Below, in pieces: positions 25,440 through 37,085 of a stretch of 64,000 nucleotides of DNA. Below the pieces are notes generated by a model. It had not been told where the DNA came from. It saw only the letters and a program-made list of their open reading frames with translations, and did not search any database. Source of the DNA: Pyrocephalus nanus (lineage: Eukaryota > Chordata > Aves > Passeriformes > Tyrannidae); the NCBI GenBank assembly GCA_038380795.1, contig CM076263.1, positions 8,732,709-8,796,708 on the forward strand, read 5' to 3'. Every line of letters begins with the position of its first letter. Within the stretch, counting starts at the first letter, position 1. The translations under genes were made by a program, and so were the position numbers.

Positions 25440-25579
25440 CAGGGGAGATAAAAGGGTAAAATTCCACTAAAATGAACAATTTGTTCCGATTCCATTGCAA
25501 TTTTGTAACCAGGGGAGCTAAAAGGTTGTAATTCCACTAAAACGAACCATTTGTTCTGACTTCATGGAAATTTTGCACA
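25440..25579. repeat. Tandem duplication, two 70-bp copies
   Basis: Copies at 25440-25509 and 25510-25579 align without gaps at about 79% identity. Both carry the blocks 'AGGGGAG.TAAAAGG', 'ATTCCACTAAAA' and 'CATTTGTTC' or close variants. The divergence indicates an old duplication. It lies between CCL21 exon 3 and the candidate UTR exon. Confidence 0.9.
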
Positions 25580-26705
25580 TAAAAAAAAGAAAATAAAAAA
25601 CCAAAGGGACAAATTGTGGCTATCTTTATCCAAATGACACTGCAACTGAGCATCATAAAAGCTGAAGGGAAGGACTAGAACAGCCCAGATACAGAATCAA
25701 ACTGTCACCCCTAAACTTTCCATCTCATCCCCTATTAATTGCCCTGCAAGGAAGCATCCAGCAAGCAGCTCAAGAGGGACCACGGGACTTGGGACCTGCC
25801 TGGCACCCCACAGCCCTACAAGCCAAAAAGAAGCAAACAAGTGAGAGGAAAATAAAATTCACCTACCATTTTTTTGGTATGAAAATAAGAGCAATCTTCC
25901 AAAAAAGCCAGTCTGAAGCATAAAGGATACTCTGTGAAGCACAAGGAGCCAGAAGGAAAGCCTTCCAGGAAGACTGAATGAAAGCACAGTTTTCAAATAT
26001 AAATACAAATGTATAAAATCCCCCAAAAAAAATCATAGGAAAAGCTGCCATCCTGCCGGGCTAAAGAAATGCCCTCCAGTGGGAATGCTGTCCACTTTCC
26101 CCTCGAGGCCATGGCTCAGCTCCCACAGGAGTTCAAGTCCCCACTTGTGTGGCCGTGGGGTGCGCAAGGACCTGGGTGCCCCCTTTACTGAGAGCACCCA
26201 GCCGGTGCAGAGGGTCCCACTGGGGGATCTCTGTGTCAGGTACAGCAGCACAAAGGAGGCTGTGGGGCAGAGGGCAGCCCCCTCAGCCAGCCCCGTCCTC
26301 GCCCCGGGGCCAGAGGATGGGTGGGTGGGTGGTCTGTGGATGTCCATTGCCGGGCTGTGGGTCAGTCATCAGTAGGAAGGCATCCGTCCTAAGGAAGGCA
26401 AGCAGGAGGTAGTGAGATGGTGAGAGTCAATGAGACCACCCACCCTAGCTGGAGGCCATTCCCTTGTGTGTTATGCTTTGCCTGTCCCCAAGCATTGTTT
26501 TGTCCCAGCTGCTGCAGAAAGAAATTCGATTTCAAGACAAGCACAGACCAGGAGAGCGCCATGCCCTAACTGCCCCCACACTCCAGCTCTCAGGCTTGGC
26601 AAAAGGAGCTGAACACCCACCCTCTTATGCAGAAGAATCTGGGATGGCGTGCAGTGCCCTTGTCCCATCATCCTTCTGCTCTCCCCTCACCTCTTCAGGC
26701 CTGAC

Positions 26706-27662
26706 TTAGGCCTGCTGCCGCCTCCGCTGCTTGGGTCTGACCCCAGAAGGCTGGGATGGTCTCTTCTTCTTGTTCTTCATCTTATCCACATGCTTCATTA
26801 CTCTCTGGACAGCAGGGTCAGTGGAAGAGGAGCAGATTTTCTTGCCTCTCTTGGTGGTGAACCTGGGGTGCAGTAGAAAAGTTTGCTTGGGGGTGAGCAG
26901 TGAGAGGACACGGAACAGGAGGGTTTGTCTGGAGCCAAACTGGCACCACAGGGTACTTACACGACAGCATGCAGCACACATCCTGTCTCAGGTCCCTGGA
27001 ATGCGTAGGATGTCACCACGCCAGTGGGAATGGTTCTCTGGCTGTGCTTTAGGCAGCAGTCTGAAGCCGAGCTTTCAATGCCTGTGAGCAAGGCAGGGGA
27101 TGTGGGTTTTTGGACCATCAGCAAGTTAAGGTACCTTCAGCACAGCACGGATGGCTGACAGCAAAGATCTTGCTTGGTGGGAGATGCTGGGCAGCAGGTA
27201 GAGAGGTCACCTGGGCTGAGACCACCCTGGGATGTCTCAACCCCAGTGTTTAGTTGGAGGTTAAACCCTGCCCCAGGAATATGAGACACCATATTAGAGA
27301 GTGCCAGAGGGGAAACTGAGGCAGAGACGAGCTCCTTGAGAAGGGACTAAACCTCGTTCTCTTGCTTGCACTTTTCAGCTCAGGGTGCTGCTGCCCCACC
27401 AGCCACATGCACACTCTTACACACACACACAGTACACACTTACACACGCATCCCTACACACAGCTGCAAACCCCAGACCCAAACACACTGCAAACACCCC
27501 CCTACACCACCCAGAACCCCTGCAGACCCCACTGAGCACCCACACCCCCTGCCCCATCCCACCAGGGGCAGGCAGGAGGGCTCTGTGCCCCTCACCTTGA
27601 GCCTGGGCAAAGAAGAGGGTGGCAGCGAGCATCAGCAGCGGCAGGAGGAGGCGGAGAGCCAT
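26706..27662 (-). CDS. CCL21: C-C motif chemokine 21-like (CCL21), three coding exons
   Basis: Coding exons, in transcript order: 27596-27662, 26961-27081 and 26706-26862 (67+121+157 = 345 nt, 114 residues plus TAA). Donors are GTGAGG and GTAAGT; acceptors TCACAG and CCCCAG; intron phases are 1 and 2, as in CCL19. The start ATG sits in CACCATGG. Residues 1-23 are a signal peptide (MALRLLLPLL...). The mature part has DCCLKHSQR.IP (Cys31-Cys32), Cys57 and Cys73. The 'DCCLK.SQR.IP' block is the clearest CCL21 signature, while 'VVFTTKRG' also recalls CCL19. From about residue 90 there is a Lys/Arg-rich tail (KMKNKKKR, KQRRRQQ) of about 25 residues. It is basic like the mammalian CCL21 tail, which binds glycosaminoglycans, but has no cysteines. 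The Trp normally found after the fourth cysteine in 'xPWV' is Ala80. By family, a secreted CCR7 ligand. An alternative label is a lineage-specific CCL19/21 paralogue. Confidence 0.9.
27419..27463. repeat. CA-rich microsatellite in CCL21 intron 1
   Basis: An interrupted run of CA dinucleotides about 130 bp into the first intron of CCL21. It is a likely length polymorphism. Confidence 0.8.
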
Positions 27663-27737
27663 GGTGGTGCCACGGGTGCTGAGCAAGGCAAGGCTGGAGA
27701 GCAGGGCAAGCACTGCTGCCTCGTGTAGAGGCTGCTC

Positions 27738-27747
27738 CTATTTATTT
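27738..27747 (-). promoter_or_regulatory. TATA-like box of CCL21
   Basis: The minus strand reads AAATAAATAG, about 76 bp upstream of the start codon. The predicted transcription start would fall near 27710, leaving a 5' UTR of about 50 nt. Confidence 0.55.
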
Positions 27748-27759
27748 CTGGAGCTTTGC

Positions 27760-27769
27760 TTTCATTTTC
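27760..27769 (-). promoter_or_regulatory. IRF/ISRE-type element of CCL21 promoter
   Basis: The minus strand reads GAAAATGAAA, matching GAAANNGAAA, 12 bp upstream of the TATA-like box. This is the same arrangement as in the CCL19 promoter. Confidence 0.45.
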
Positions 27770-27831
27770 GGCCAGCCTGGCAGGCAGCCCACCAGCCGGC
27801 CAAGGGCTGGGTGACGGAGAAGTAGGGAGTG

Positions 27832-27841
27832 GGGGATTCCT
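27832..27841. promoter_or_regulatory. kappaB-like site upstream of CCL21
   Basis: GGGGATTCCT fits the NF-kappaB consensus GGGRNNYYCC at nine of ten bases. It lies about 84 bp upstream of the TATA-like box. In mammals CCL19 and CCL21 are targets of the alternative NF-kappaB (RelB) pathway, which makes the site plausible. Function is inferred. Confidence 0.4.
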
Positions 27842-27849
27842 GTAAGCTG

Positions 27850-30800
27850 CAAGCCCCCCTTTACAGACACGTCCTGTCCTGTTCCCAGCTGCCCATCACA
27901 GCATGGGGTGCAGGTGGGGGACACATTAGAGATACAGCTTCCATCACAGCTTGATGAGTTTGTGGGCTCCAATTTCCTACCCAGTCTCGCAACCTGCCAC
28001 TACCTGCTCTCAGAGGGTCGTGTGTTGCTGCTTGCCTGTTTATTCTAGGACAGGGACCCTGGCAGGTGGCCAAGCCATTAAAGAAACCAAGGAATCAGCC
28101 TGTTTTCCTGCCCCACTTTGGGCTTTGCACCCAAGCCAAACCACTGACACGAACAGGTGAGAAGTGGCTCAGGGTGACCACACATCACAACCCCCTGAGC
28201 CCCCATCCCTGTCCGGCTGCCTCAGGGACTTCCCCAAACATCTGAACACAGCTGCAGGGCTGGAATGTGCAAGGATCAGACTGCAAGGGGGTTCTGGGAA
28301 ATAGCATAGCCCACCTTACTTTGGTGCTGATACCAAATTGGGGGGACCTTGACCAGCTTGAGGACTGAGCTGGCAAGAACTTTCTGAGCTGTAACGCAGA
28401 TATGAAGTCCCATGGACAAAATGGCATGACCCTGTACAGCTGAACGGGTTGGGCATAGCTGGATAGATGGGAGATAAGCAGAAGTGGACCCAGAGAGCTG
28501 AATAGGACCCTGCAGGGATCACCTGTGGTAGCAAAGGCCACACAAAGAGACAGCCATGTGACTGGAGCAAGTCCTGAGCAACTCAGTCCTGCTCTGGGGA
28601 ATGGATGGACAGACACCTCCACATTTTCACAATGGAGGTTTCCCAAATGCTTTGGGAAACCTGTTTCACTGCTTGAAAAATTCTCAAGTTGAAATATGTT
28701 CCCTGCTATTTAACTGAATTTTCCTTTGATGCACCAGGTGTCACTGCCTCTCACCCTGCTCCAGAGACCCTCTGAGAAGAACTAGGACCCAGTATAACTT
28801 CCCACTGGGCAAACCCTGCCAGCAAGAAGCCCCCTTTGCCATCCCCTCTCCAGCCACCCACTGCTAACAGTCCCTCTTTGCCCACCTTGGCCACCAGGTC
28901 AACAGCAACTCAGGTCCCATCACTCATGAGGAGTCAGGTGTGTCCTGGGAGCCCCAGTGGGATGTGCAGCCCTGATGGGGTCTACCCAACAATGATGGGA
29001 TCCAAGCCCCTTCCCAGGCCCCACTGCCTGTGAGCTGGGTTGCAACCCCAGGACTTTCCACCACTTCCTGATAACGACCCTCAGAAACAGTCATCAAGAG
29101 TAGTAAGTAATCCAGGAGGAGACCAGAGTACTGGATGCTGTAGAAAGCAGAGATGTGATAAGGTGCCCACACTCTTGCCCCTCCCTCAGCAGGAAGGGGG
29201 CAGTGCTGGAGTCATGGCAGGAGGGCTCACCAGCAAGGGCCCTGCATCCCTCCCTTGGGCAAGGAGACTGGCAGGCTGCCTTCCTTCAGAACCAACTGGG
29301 TGCCTGGGACCGTGTGGGGTCCAGGGCTGCACTCCTGGGACTTCCCCCATCACTCATGCAGAAAAGAAAGGGAGCTCCCATTCTGGGGGGTACCCGTGTG
29401 CACAGCACCCAACAGGGGGAGGCAGCTCCCAACACACTTGTGCAACACAAAGGTTGGTGTGGACTCACGCAGCAGACCCTGGAGCATGCAGCAAGCACAG
29501 GACATGGGGTTGAATCTCCCCAGGGCATCTGGAAACACAGGGAATGGGTCCCTGGAAGCTTTCTGTGTGTTGTCACCCATTGCCCCAACCCCAAAGCATT
29601 GGGGACATCAGGACAGGGCAGGAAAAGGAGAGCCATGATGGTACTTAATGCCTTTCCAGCTCTTGTGCAAACTCTCCAGAGAGCAGCACCTGGGTGCTGA
29701 GCACCTGGATGACCCCCACCCTTGGCACAGCTGGAGCACTGTCCTTTTGCTGGAGAGCTGGGGGAGCTCTGATCCCATAGCCATCCACCCTGGTCAAGTG
29801 TCTCCCAGAGCCATCAAGATAGATGATGTGGATGGAAGAAGGGACGATATGTCTCAGGTTGTCCCCAGCTCAGACCAGTCCACCCTAGGACTCCCTCTGC
29901 TCCCAGTGGAGCCCAGGAGAGCTCTGTGGTCCCAGCATAGAACTCCAATCCCCTCCTTGACCAATCCATGTCCTAGCCACAGCAGCAGGCTCCTGGAAAG
30001 CCCCTGGCTCTCTGAGTGTTTTTAAGATACCGCAGCAGCAGAATCCTCTGGGCAGAGGCCAGCCCCAAACACAGTCTGAGCTGCTAAGTAGGGTCAGGGC
30101 ACGCATTTCCCTTCACAGGCATTAATCTTTGGCAATTCCCTGGTTCCTGTGACTTGTACCTCAAATAAAGCATTTGTATGAGAGGACCATCACCCCAGTC
30201 CTTCCAAGGTAGGTGGTTGGAGAGGTCCCAAGAGGGGAAGGATATTTGGCCACTGCAGATGCCATGTACTTGTCTGAGCAACAGGGCCCCATGGAAATCA
30301 GCCTGGGGTTCAACGTCCCATATCCCCTCCTGCCTCCCTTCCCTCAGAGCATCCTCCTTCACTCTGTCCTCTCTGTGTGCCTTGTTCTGTCACCTCTTCC
30401 CCTGGCCCAGGGAGAAAATAAAGATCTTCTGGCAATGAGAAAGGGGTGAGCATCCCTGTTTGCAGGGGGGGTTACAAAGCAGACTGAACAGACTTTTGGG
30501 ATGTGGAGGACCTGCCAAGGTGGGGGTAGAGGCAAGGCTTTTTAGAGTTCTCAAACACCAGCAACCTCCAGCATCTGTTCTGGCCAGGCACAATTTCTTG
30601 CACACACCCACATAAACCTGTTTCTCACTACTTGGGCTCCTGCAGCCACCAACCTTTTCCCGTAGCTCAGAGGTGCAGGGTGGAGACAGACACAGGGAGG
30701 GGTGTAAAAAGGGAGGCACAGACACATAACCAGGCAGGGTGCCCCTCTGAATTGTCTCAGCTACAGAGAACCCCTTTCTGATCACAGGGTCTGTGTCTTG

Positions 30801-33800
30801 CACTGTACAGAGCCATCGTAACAGGGCTTTGTACACTGATGCCTCCAGCTCCCTCCATATTCAGGCAGCCCAGCTCCAGCCTTTTGCATCCCTGTGGTGG
30901 AAGCACCTCCACACCACATGTGGAGGGTATCCTAGGCAGAAACCAATTGGTTGTCCCCTCACACAGAGTGCACTGGGACTATGGCAAAGGTCACTGAAGT
31001 GCCTTGCTTGTGATCCTTTCTCAGGCAGTAAAAACACTGTGACAGCTTGTAGGCACTCTCCCAAGCCTCCATCCCAAATGCTTCCCATTTTTGCACGCTG
31101 CACCTGAGCAGCAGAGCTCCACAGCATGGAGTTCGTCCATGGATTACTTCCCTGGTTTCTAGCATCACAGTTTCCTAGCATCCCACTGCATAATGCCAGG
31201 AGATCCTCTCCCCTGCGCACTCAGTCCTCTGTTCATCCAGATTTGGGCTGCCCATTCGACCTACAGAAGCCCCCAGCTCTGTTCCACTTAACCAGACAGC
31301 AGGATCTCCTCCCTGAGGGGCTGGGAGCAGAGGTTCCTTGAACTGAAGGCATTAATGGGAGCCAACCAGGGGGATTGGGAATTTCCGAATTCTTCTGTAT
31401 GCTGCCTCCAAGTTGAGGTCAGTGCTAACAGGAACAGGGTCGCACAGCTCAGCTCAACCCACTGACCAGCAAATTCCTTCCTGCAGAGGCCTCGATTCCC
31501 AGGACCCAGAGGTAGTTCACAAAGCCCAGCATGGAAAACCCCCATGGCTGGGAAGGGGAACAGGCTGGGGAGGGGAGTGGGCTGGTAAGGGGAGTAGGCT
31601 TCCTGCCAGGCACACTGTATAGAAATGTCGTATAGCGACACAGTCCTTGGGAAGCGGGAAAGAATTGCTGGAAGCTGGCGGCTCACGAGCCAGGCAGGCT
31701 GCCTGCTGGCTGCTGCACTCTGTCCCCAGCGTCCGGCAAGGCCGGTAGGAAGAGTGGGATGAGCACAAAGTGCTGGGAAGGGCAAGGAAGCAGCTCCCTG
31801 CCAGAGCATGGGTGCTGAATCTAGCTAGGCTTGGGGAGGGTCTTCAGCTGGAGGAAGTTTGTCCCTTGCCATAGATGGAAAGTTGGTTTCCCAGCTGGGT
31901 GTGGGTGCAAGAAGTTAACCCTTTGGTTGCTAGCATGCTTGCAGAGTGCCTCAGGTTTAGGGCAGGATGCTGCCAGAAAATCTTCAGGGGCTTAGCGACC
32001 GGGCTGAGAGGGACCTGAGCATGTCCTACACCCTGGAACGATGCCCTCTTCCTACAGCATCCTCTGCATGATGCATGATGCTGCCCATAGTGCTTGCTCA
32101 GACCCAAATCAAGGGACTATTCAGGTGCTGTGTGTTGTCCTCTCACGGAAAGTACGTGGTCAGCATCACTCAAACTCTCAGCCGCCCTGATCCAGGCATT
32201 ACCCAACACACAGGATGCTTTGGACATGGGCTGTTGTGAGTGTGCACATTTGTCACTGTGTCACCAGGAAATATATAGGGGTGATGGTTCAGAGCCTGCC
32301 CCTCTGTGGAGACCTCCTTGGGGTGGCCAAGGATTGTGGTGGGAAGGGGGTATGGCAAGATGCTGCTGCTCTTGGCAGAGAGTGGGAAACCCTGCAAGGA
32401 AGAGCAGTTCAGTTTTGTTTGCACAACCCTCCAAATTCTGTGCCCCTCTCAGCTAGTGCTCAGCTCTTCCACCAATCACAGGTTCAACCCATCATCTTCC
32501 ACTGAGAAGCACATCAGTACTCCATCCAGAAATCTCCTGGGTCCTCGTGTGAGAGCATAAAACTCAGTGGAAGCTGTTGTTGCCGACCCAGCCTTCACTG
32601 AAAGTGGAGACGTAGTACGTGATAAATCCTCTCACAGCAAGGCCAGCAGCAGCCCCAAAGGCACAGTATGATGTGTGTGCCAGCCGAGCTGGAGCTCTGG
32701 GCGGTGGGAGATGGGTGGGCTGGCCAGGCGCTGTCCAGGATGGGATAAACACATGCCTGCGCTTCATGTGAACACACCATTCTGGTGTGTGAATTCAGAG
32801 GGACTTGAGAAGCTGCTGGGGAAGAAGCTGGCTGAGTGTCATGTGAGAGGAAACTGCTCCTTCTCTGTCTTGGGATGTCGAGTTTTGTGCTTGACACCAG
32901 GCAGAGCCCCACTGCAGACACCCGGCAGCGCTCCCTGCCCCACGCTTCTGGCATGAGCTCAGCTCCATGGGATGGAGAGCCCAGTCCAGCCTCCAGAGCA
33001 AAGAGCAGCTGACACATTCAGGGAGTTCATCGGGGGGGTAGGAGGGGGTGTGTGTGTGTGTAGATTGAGAAATCAAAGACAGCCAAAGAGAAATGAAGCA
33101 AAACATCCAGAAGACTCTGGAGAGTTTGCAGAAGACATTACAGCAAGGCATAAACTAGAAACTGGATATGCTTCAGACAAGACTGGAAAACACCAGAGAA
33201 AGGCTCTGCTCCTTGTGCTAGCTCAGCCAGCCACCCCAGCCAGGGAAGCAGCTGCCAAATGCCCATGCAGCCCTAGAAAAGGCAGAAGCTAGAGAGAAAG
33301 CAAAGGGAAAGGAGACGAAATCCCACAGGGGTAGGAGGTGGCAGGCAGAGGCCCACTGTGTTGCCTTGCCAGCTTCATGGGCCACGAGCATCTGGACTTG
33401 GCATCAGGGAGCACGGGTGCCAGCAGGGCACCTGAATAGAGGTTGGCCAAGACGTTCCCAGCAGCCTGTATGGAAATGAAACAGCCACTAGAAGAGAGAG
33501 GAGCAGACGTGAGGGGCTCTAGGAGCTCAGCTATGCAGTGGACAGTTCTCATCCTGCCCAGATAAAGTTAAAAGGTAAGAAAATGTTACGTACTCCAAAA
33601 CCTAATCATAACTATCCATGAACAGCAGCAGGGCAGAGCAACAGAGCTGGCAAAATCCCATAACAGCTGGCTCCACCATGAGCCCAGAGCTTGAAGACAT
33701 GAGGAGTGACCTGAGGCTCATTTTGGCACCAGCAAACAGGATTAAGGCAGAGGGGACACCCTATGCTACCAAGGAGACCCGCACAGTGCAGAGCAACCTC

Positions 33801-34280
33801 CTTGCAGGCACACGCAGAGCAGGGACTGACCCAGGCACAGCAAGGTCCTGAAGGGTCAAGACTACACATTTGACCTGGCCATTATCAAATGGATGTGTCC
33901 AACAAGGTGCAAGAGGCACATGCCTAAACATGAGGCAAAACATTGTCTGGAGCTTGGACACTGCTCAAGATGCCACAGCCAGCCTGCCAGCATATGAGCT
34001 CTGTGGTTCAGTGCATGGATGTAGGCGATGGGTGATGGGCTGGGAGCAGTGCAAGCGGCTGGAAATTCCCTTTGGGAATGGAGATCAGGCTATTTACAGC
34101 AAGGGAACAGCTAGAGGACCAGAAGGTGAAACACCTCCTGGCAGTATCCACCTGCCAAGGCCTCACAGACCCTGCAATGGCAGCTTTGGAAAAGTCACCC
34201 AGTTTTAAAGACTCTCTTTGAGGATGCCTGGCTCAGGTGTCAAGAGGACGGGGAGGCATACTACCATACCCACTGATCCC
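27850..34280. other. No gene seen upstream of CCL21
   Basis: GC-moderate unique sequence with no recognisable exon, no repeat with a clear family signature and no CpG island. The part nearest CCL21 is its upstream region. Confidence 0.55.
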
Positions 34281-34520
34281 TGTGCCTTGGCAGCAGAGGA
34301 GACCATGCACACTGAAGAGATCTGGAGGAGCTCAGGGCTGCCAAAATGAGACTGAGCACAGGCCCTGCTCCCTGTCCTCCAGAAGTGGCTGACTGTGGTC
34401 ACAGTCACAAAGGGGAAATTACCTACCAAGAATACCACGACGGCTGAAGCCCAAATCTCCATCTGTGCAGGACTTTGCCCCAAGTCTGAAGATCCCTGTG
34501 ACAATTGCAAACCCCACATG
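34281..34520. repeat. Diverged repeat segment, copy A
   Basis: About 240 bp that aligns in the same orientation with 39700-39940. Shared blocks include ATCTGGAGGAGCT, CTGCCAA.ATGAGA, CATCTGTGCAGG and ATTGCAAA. Identity is roughly 60-65% by eye. On the minus strand both copies have an ATG at the same place (34462 here) after CCTGCACAG, followed by a hydrophobic stretch. The family is unknown to me: it may be an old dispersed repeat or a duplicated exon. Confidence 0.55.
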
Positions 34521-34599
34521 GTGCCCCAAGAAAAGGTTGCAGAAGCAAGAAAGAGATTTGTGAGGACCAGCAGGTACTGCTGGCATTACTCAATAGGCA

Positions 34600-34799
34600 G
34601 AGAGAGCATCCCTTGGGCAGGGTGACCAGAGAGGCTGTGGATGTCCCATCCCTGGAAGTGTTCATCCAGCCAGGCTGGATGGGGCTTTGAGCAACCTGGT
34701 CCAATGAAAGGTGTCTCTGCCCATGGAATTGGGCTTGGAATGAAATGGTCCTTAAGGTCCCTTCCAACCCAAATCATTCTGTGATTGTATGATTCTATG
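34600..34799 (+). mobile_element. CR1 LINE 3' end
   Basis: A truncated element of the bird CR1 family. It carries the conserved 3' terminal blocks 'CCCATCCCTGGAAGTGTTCA', 'GAGCAACCTGGTC' and 'CCTTCCAACCCAAATCATTC', ending in the degenerate ATTCTATG repeats. 5' truncation is usual for CR1. Confidence 0.85.
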
Positions 34800-35085
34800 C
34801 TGCTCTCTCCATTGCCTACAGCTACTTCCCACGGGGCAGCAAATCCCTTAGGCAAACACCACAGCCAGCAAAGCCCCTCAGGACACAGCTCTGGCAGATG
34901 TGGTCTATCCTGTGCCCTTTGGCTTTCTCTCTCCACTCAGAAAGGAGATGAGGTCAGTTCCAAATCTTCACATGGACATCTTCACATCCAAGACATAAAT
35001 ACTCTTCTGCCTACTCCTGTCTCTTCCCCACTCCTAGACCCAGGCTCGGTGCTGAGTTGGGCAGGACACATCTCAGCAACAACTG

Positions 35086-35352
35086 GGGACAAGGGGGAAT
35101 AGTTTAAAATGGAAAGAGAGTAGGTTTAGATTAGATATTAGGAAAAAAGTCTTTACAATGAGGGTGGTGAGGCATTTGAACAGTTTATCCCGGGGAAGTT
35201 GAGGGTACCCTATCCCTGGAAGTGTTCACGGCCAGGTTGGATGGGGCTCTGAGCCCCATCTAGTGGAAGGTGTCCCTGCCCTTGTCAGGGGGCTTGAAGT
35301 GAGATGGTCTTCAAGGTCCCCTTCCAACCCAAACCATTCTATGGTTCTATGA
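35086..35352 (+). mobile_element. CR1 LINE 3' end
   Basis: A second truncated CR1. It begins at 'GACAAGGGGGAATAGTTTAA', continues through 'TTAGATTAGATATTAGGAA' and 'CCCTGGAAGTGTTCA', and ends 'ACCATTCTATGGTTCTATGA'. It is only about 290 bp from the previous copy and has the same orientation. Confidence 0.88.
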
Positions 35353-35428
35353 ACTCACAGAAGTGGCCTCACCCACCCATCCCAGCCTTGGCGTAGCGCA
35401 GCCTTAACTTAGAAAAAAGCCAGTGTGT

Positions 35429-36010
35429 TGATGTGGGTTAACCCCAGTAAGCAGCTAAACCTACAGCTCACTCAATCCCCATCAGGTGGAATGGAGGAGC
35501 GAATCAGAAAGATAAAAGTCAGAAAACTCATGGCTTGAGACAAAAGACAATTTAATAGGCAAAGCAAAAGCTGTATGCAGAAGAAAAGCAATATAAGGAA
35601 TTAATTCACTAGTTCCCGTCAGAAGACAGGTGTTTACTATTCCAGGAAAGCTTTCATTGTGCTGATGAAGTAAATACCTCCATCACAGCTAGTGGCTACT
35701 TGGGAAGACAAACACTTTAACTCTGAATGTCCCTCCTTCCTTCTTCTTTCCCTCAGCTTTTATTGCTGAGCTTACCACTGGTATGGGATATCCTTTTGGT
35801 CTGTTACGGTCAGCTGTCCCCAACAGCTGTGTCCTCTCCCAGCTTCTCACACACCCCCAACTTACAAGAAAGGCACTGAAACTGTGCAAACACTGTTCAG
35901 CAATAACAAAAACATCCCTATTTCATTTAATACTGTTTAGGTCACAGATGTACAACACAGCACCATACGAGCTGCTATGAAGAAAATTCACTCTTTCCCA
36001 GACAAAATCA
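35429..36010 (-). mobile_element. Endogenous retrovirus LTR (ERV-L-like)
   Basis: Read on the minus strand, it starts near 36010 with a TG and 'GTCTGGGAAAGAGT.AATTTTCTTC', and ends near 35429 with 'CTGGGGTTAACCCACATCA'. Both ends follow the pattern of a very common bird LTR. Inside are 'GGGACAGCTGACC', 'GATATCCCATACC' and an AATAAA, all in keeping with that LTR. Length is about 580 bp. It is an old, inactive genomic copy. The family assignment is from memory and should be confirmed. Confidence 0.68.
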
Positions 36011-37085
36011 GTACTATCTCTGTCCCTTATTTAATACATTTATGTCATGTTCAGGTCCCACACCACCAGTATCTCCTCCCATTCCCATTCTTTGATTTAT
36101 AAAGAGGTGTTAGTCCCTTTACAGGAGACTGTAAAATGTCCACAAAAATGTCCATTGAGTTAATTTAGCCCATGACTTTGGTCTCCATCTGTTATGGTGG
36201 TCACTGGGACAGGATGTGTGGTGTGCTGGGTGGAGTTACTGGGCACCAAGGCTGGGGCAGATTGGGTCACTGCTGCACTTGCACTGCTTCCTGTGAGGCT
36301 CATCCTCCACTGGGTCAGGTGGTTCCTGCTGTAGTAATCCCTGTAACATGCAACTCAAATCCCTGATTATCACAGTGTAAAGGTTTATGCACAACAATTT
36401 CCAGCCCTGGTCTCTCAGGGTTTAACACTGCTATGAACTCCTCCCCTCAGCCATGCTCTGCTGCAAACTTATCCATGGGCCACAACCCTTCAGGGAGAGC
36501 TTGTTGTGGTGTGGACTTATTCATGGCCCCAGACACTTTGAGTTGTTCAATCATGGCCTCATCCACAGCCACAGATGCTTCACCAAGCACCTGCTGCGAC
36601 ATGAACATACCCACAGCTACAGACACCTTGGGGTGCAGCACATCCACTCTCCAGGGACTCATCCACGAGTCACAGTCTCCTTGCCTGGAGTTCACACTGG
36701 AGTTCCAGCCAGCCCAGTACAGCAGCACAGGAACAGCAGCAATGCCCTGGCCATCTGCCAGCCCAGGCCTATCACCATGGATGTTATCAGAATGTTCCCA
36801 GGCACAGCAGAGGAAGGTGATAAGCAGCACAACACTGCAGCAAGGAAAGAAAGAAAGTAAAAAGCAGCCACTAATAAGCACTAGGCTCTAATATTTAGGC
36901 AGGGAATCAAGCCCCATGGCAAGAACATGAGCCTGTCCATTGGCAGCTGAACAGCAATAACAGATATAAATTCAGTCCAGCACACTCCAGTCAAATCTGC
37001 CATTATCTCAAACCCTTTGAGCAACACACTGGGTGCCAAAAAGGACTCTCTCCCAGCCAAAACCAGCACATTTGCTGTATCGCAC
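36011..37085 (-). mobile_element. Endogenous retrovirus internal remnant
   Basis: Sequence directly 5' of the LTR on the minus strand, with a purine-rich stretch next to the LTR edge. It contains a 144-codon frame (36447-36881) that starts with a hydrophobic segment, but no intact retroviral gene is present. Near 37055-37080 there is another 'TTTTGGCTGGGAGAGAGT', resembling an LTR start, so the far edge may be a truncated second LTR. Confidence 0.42.
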
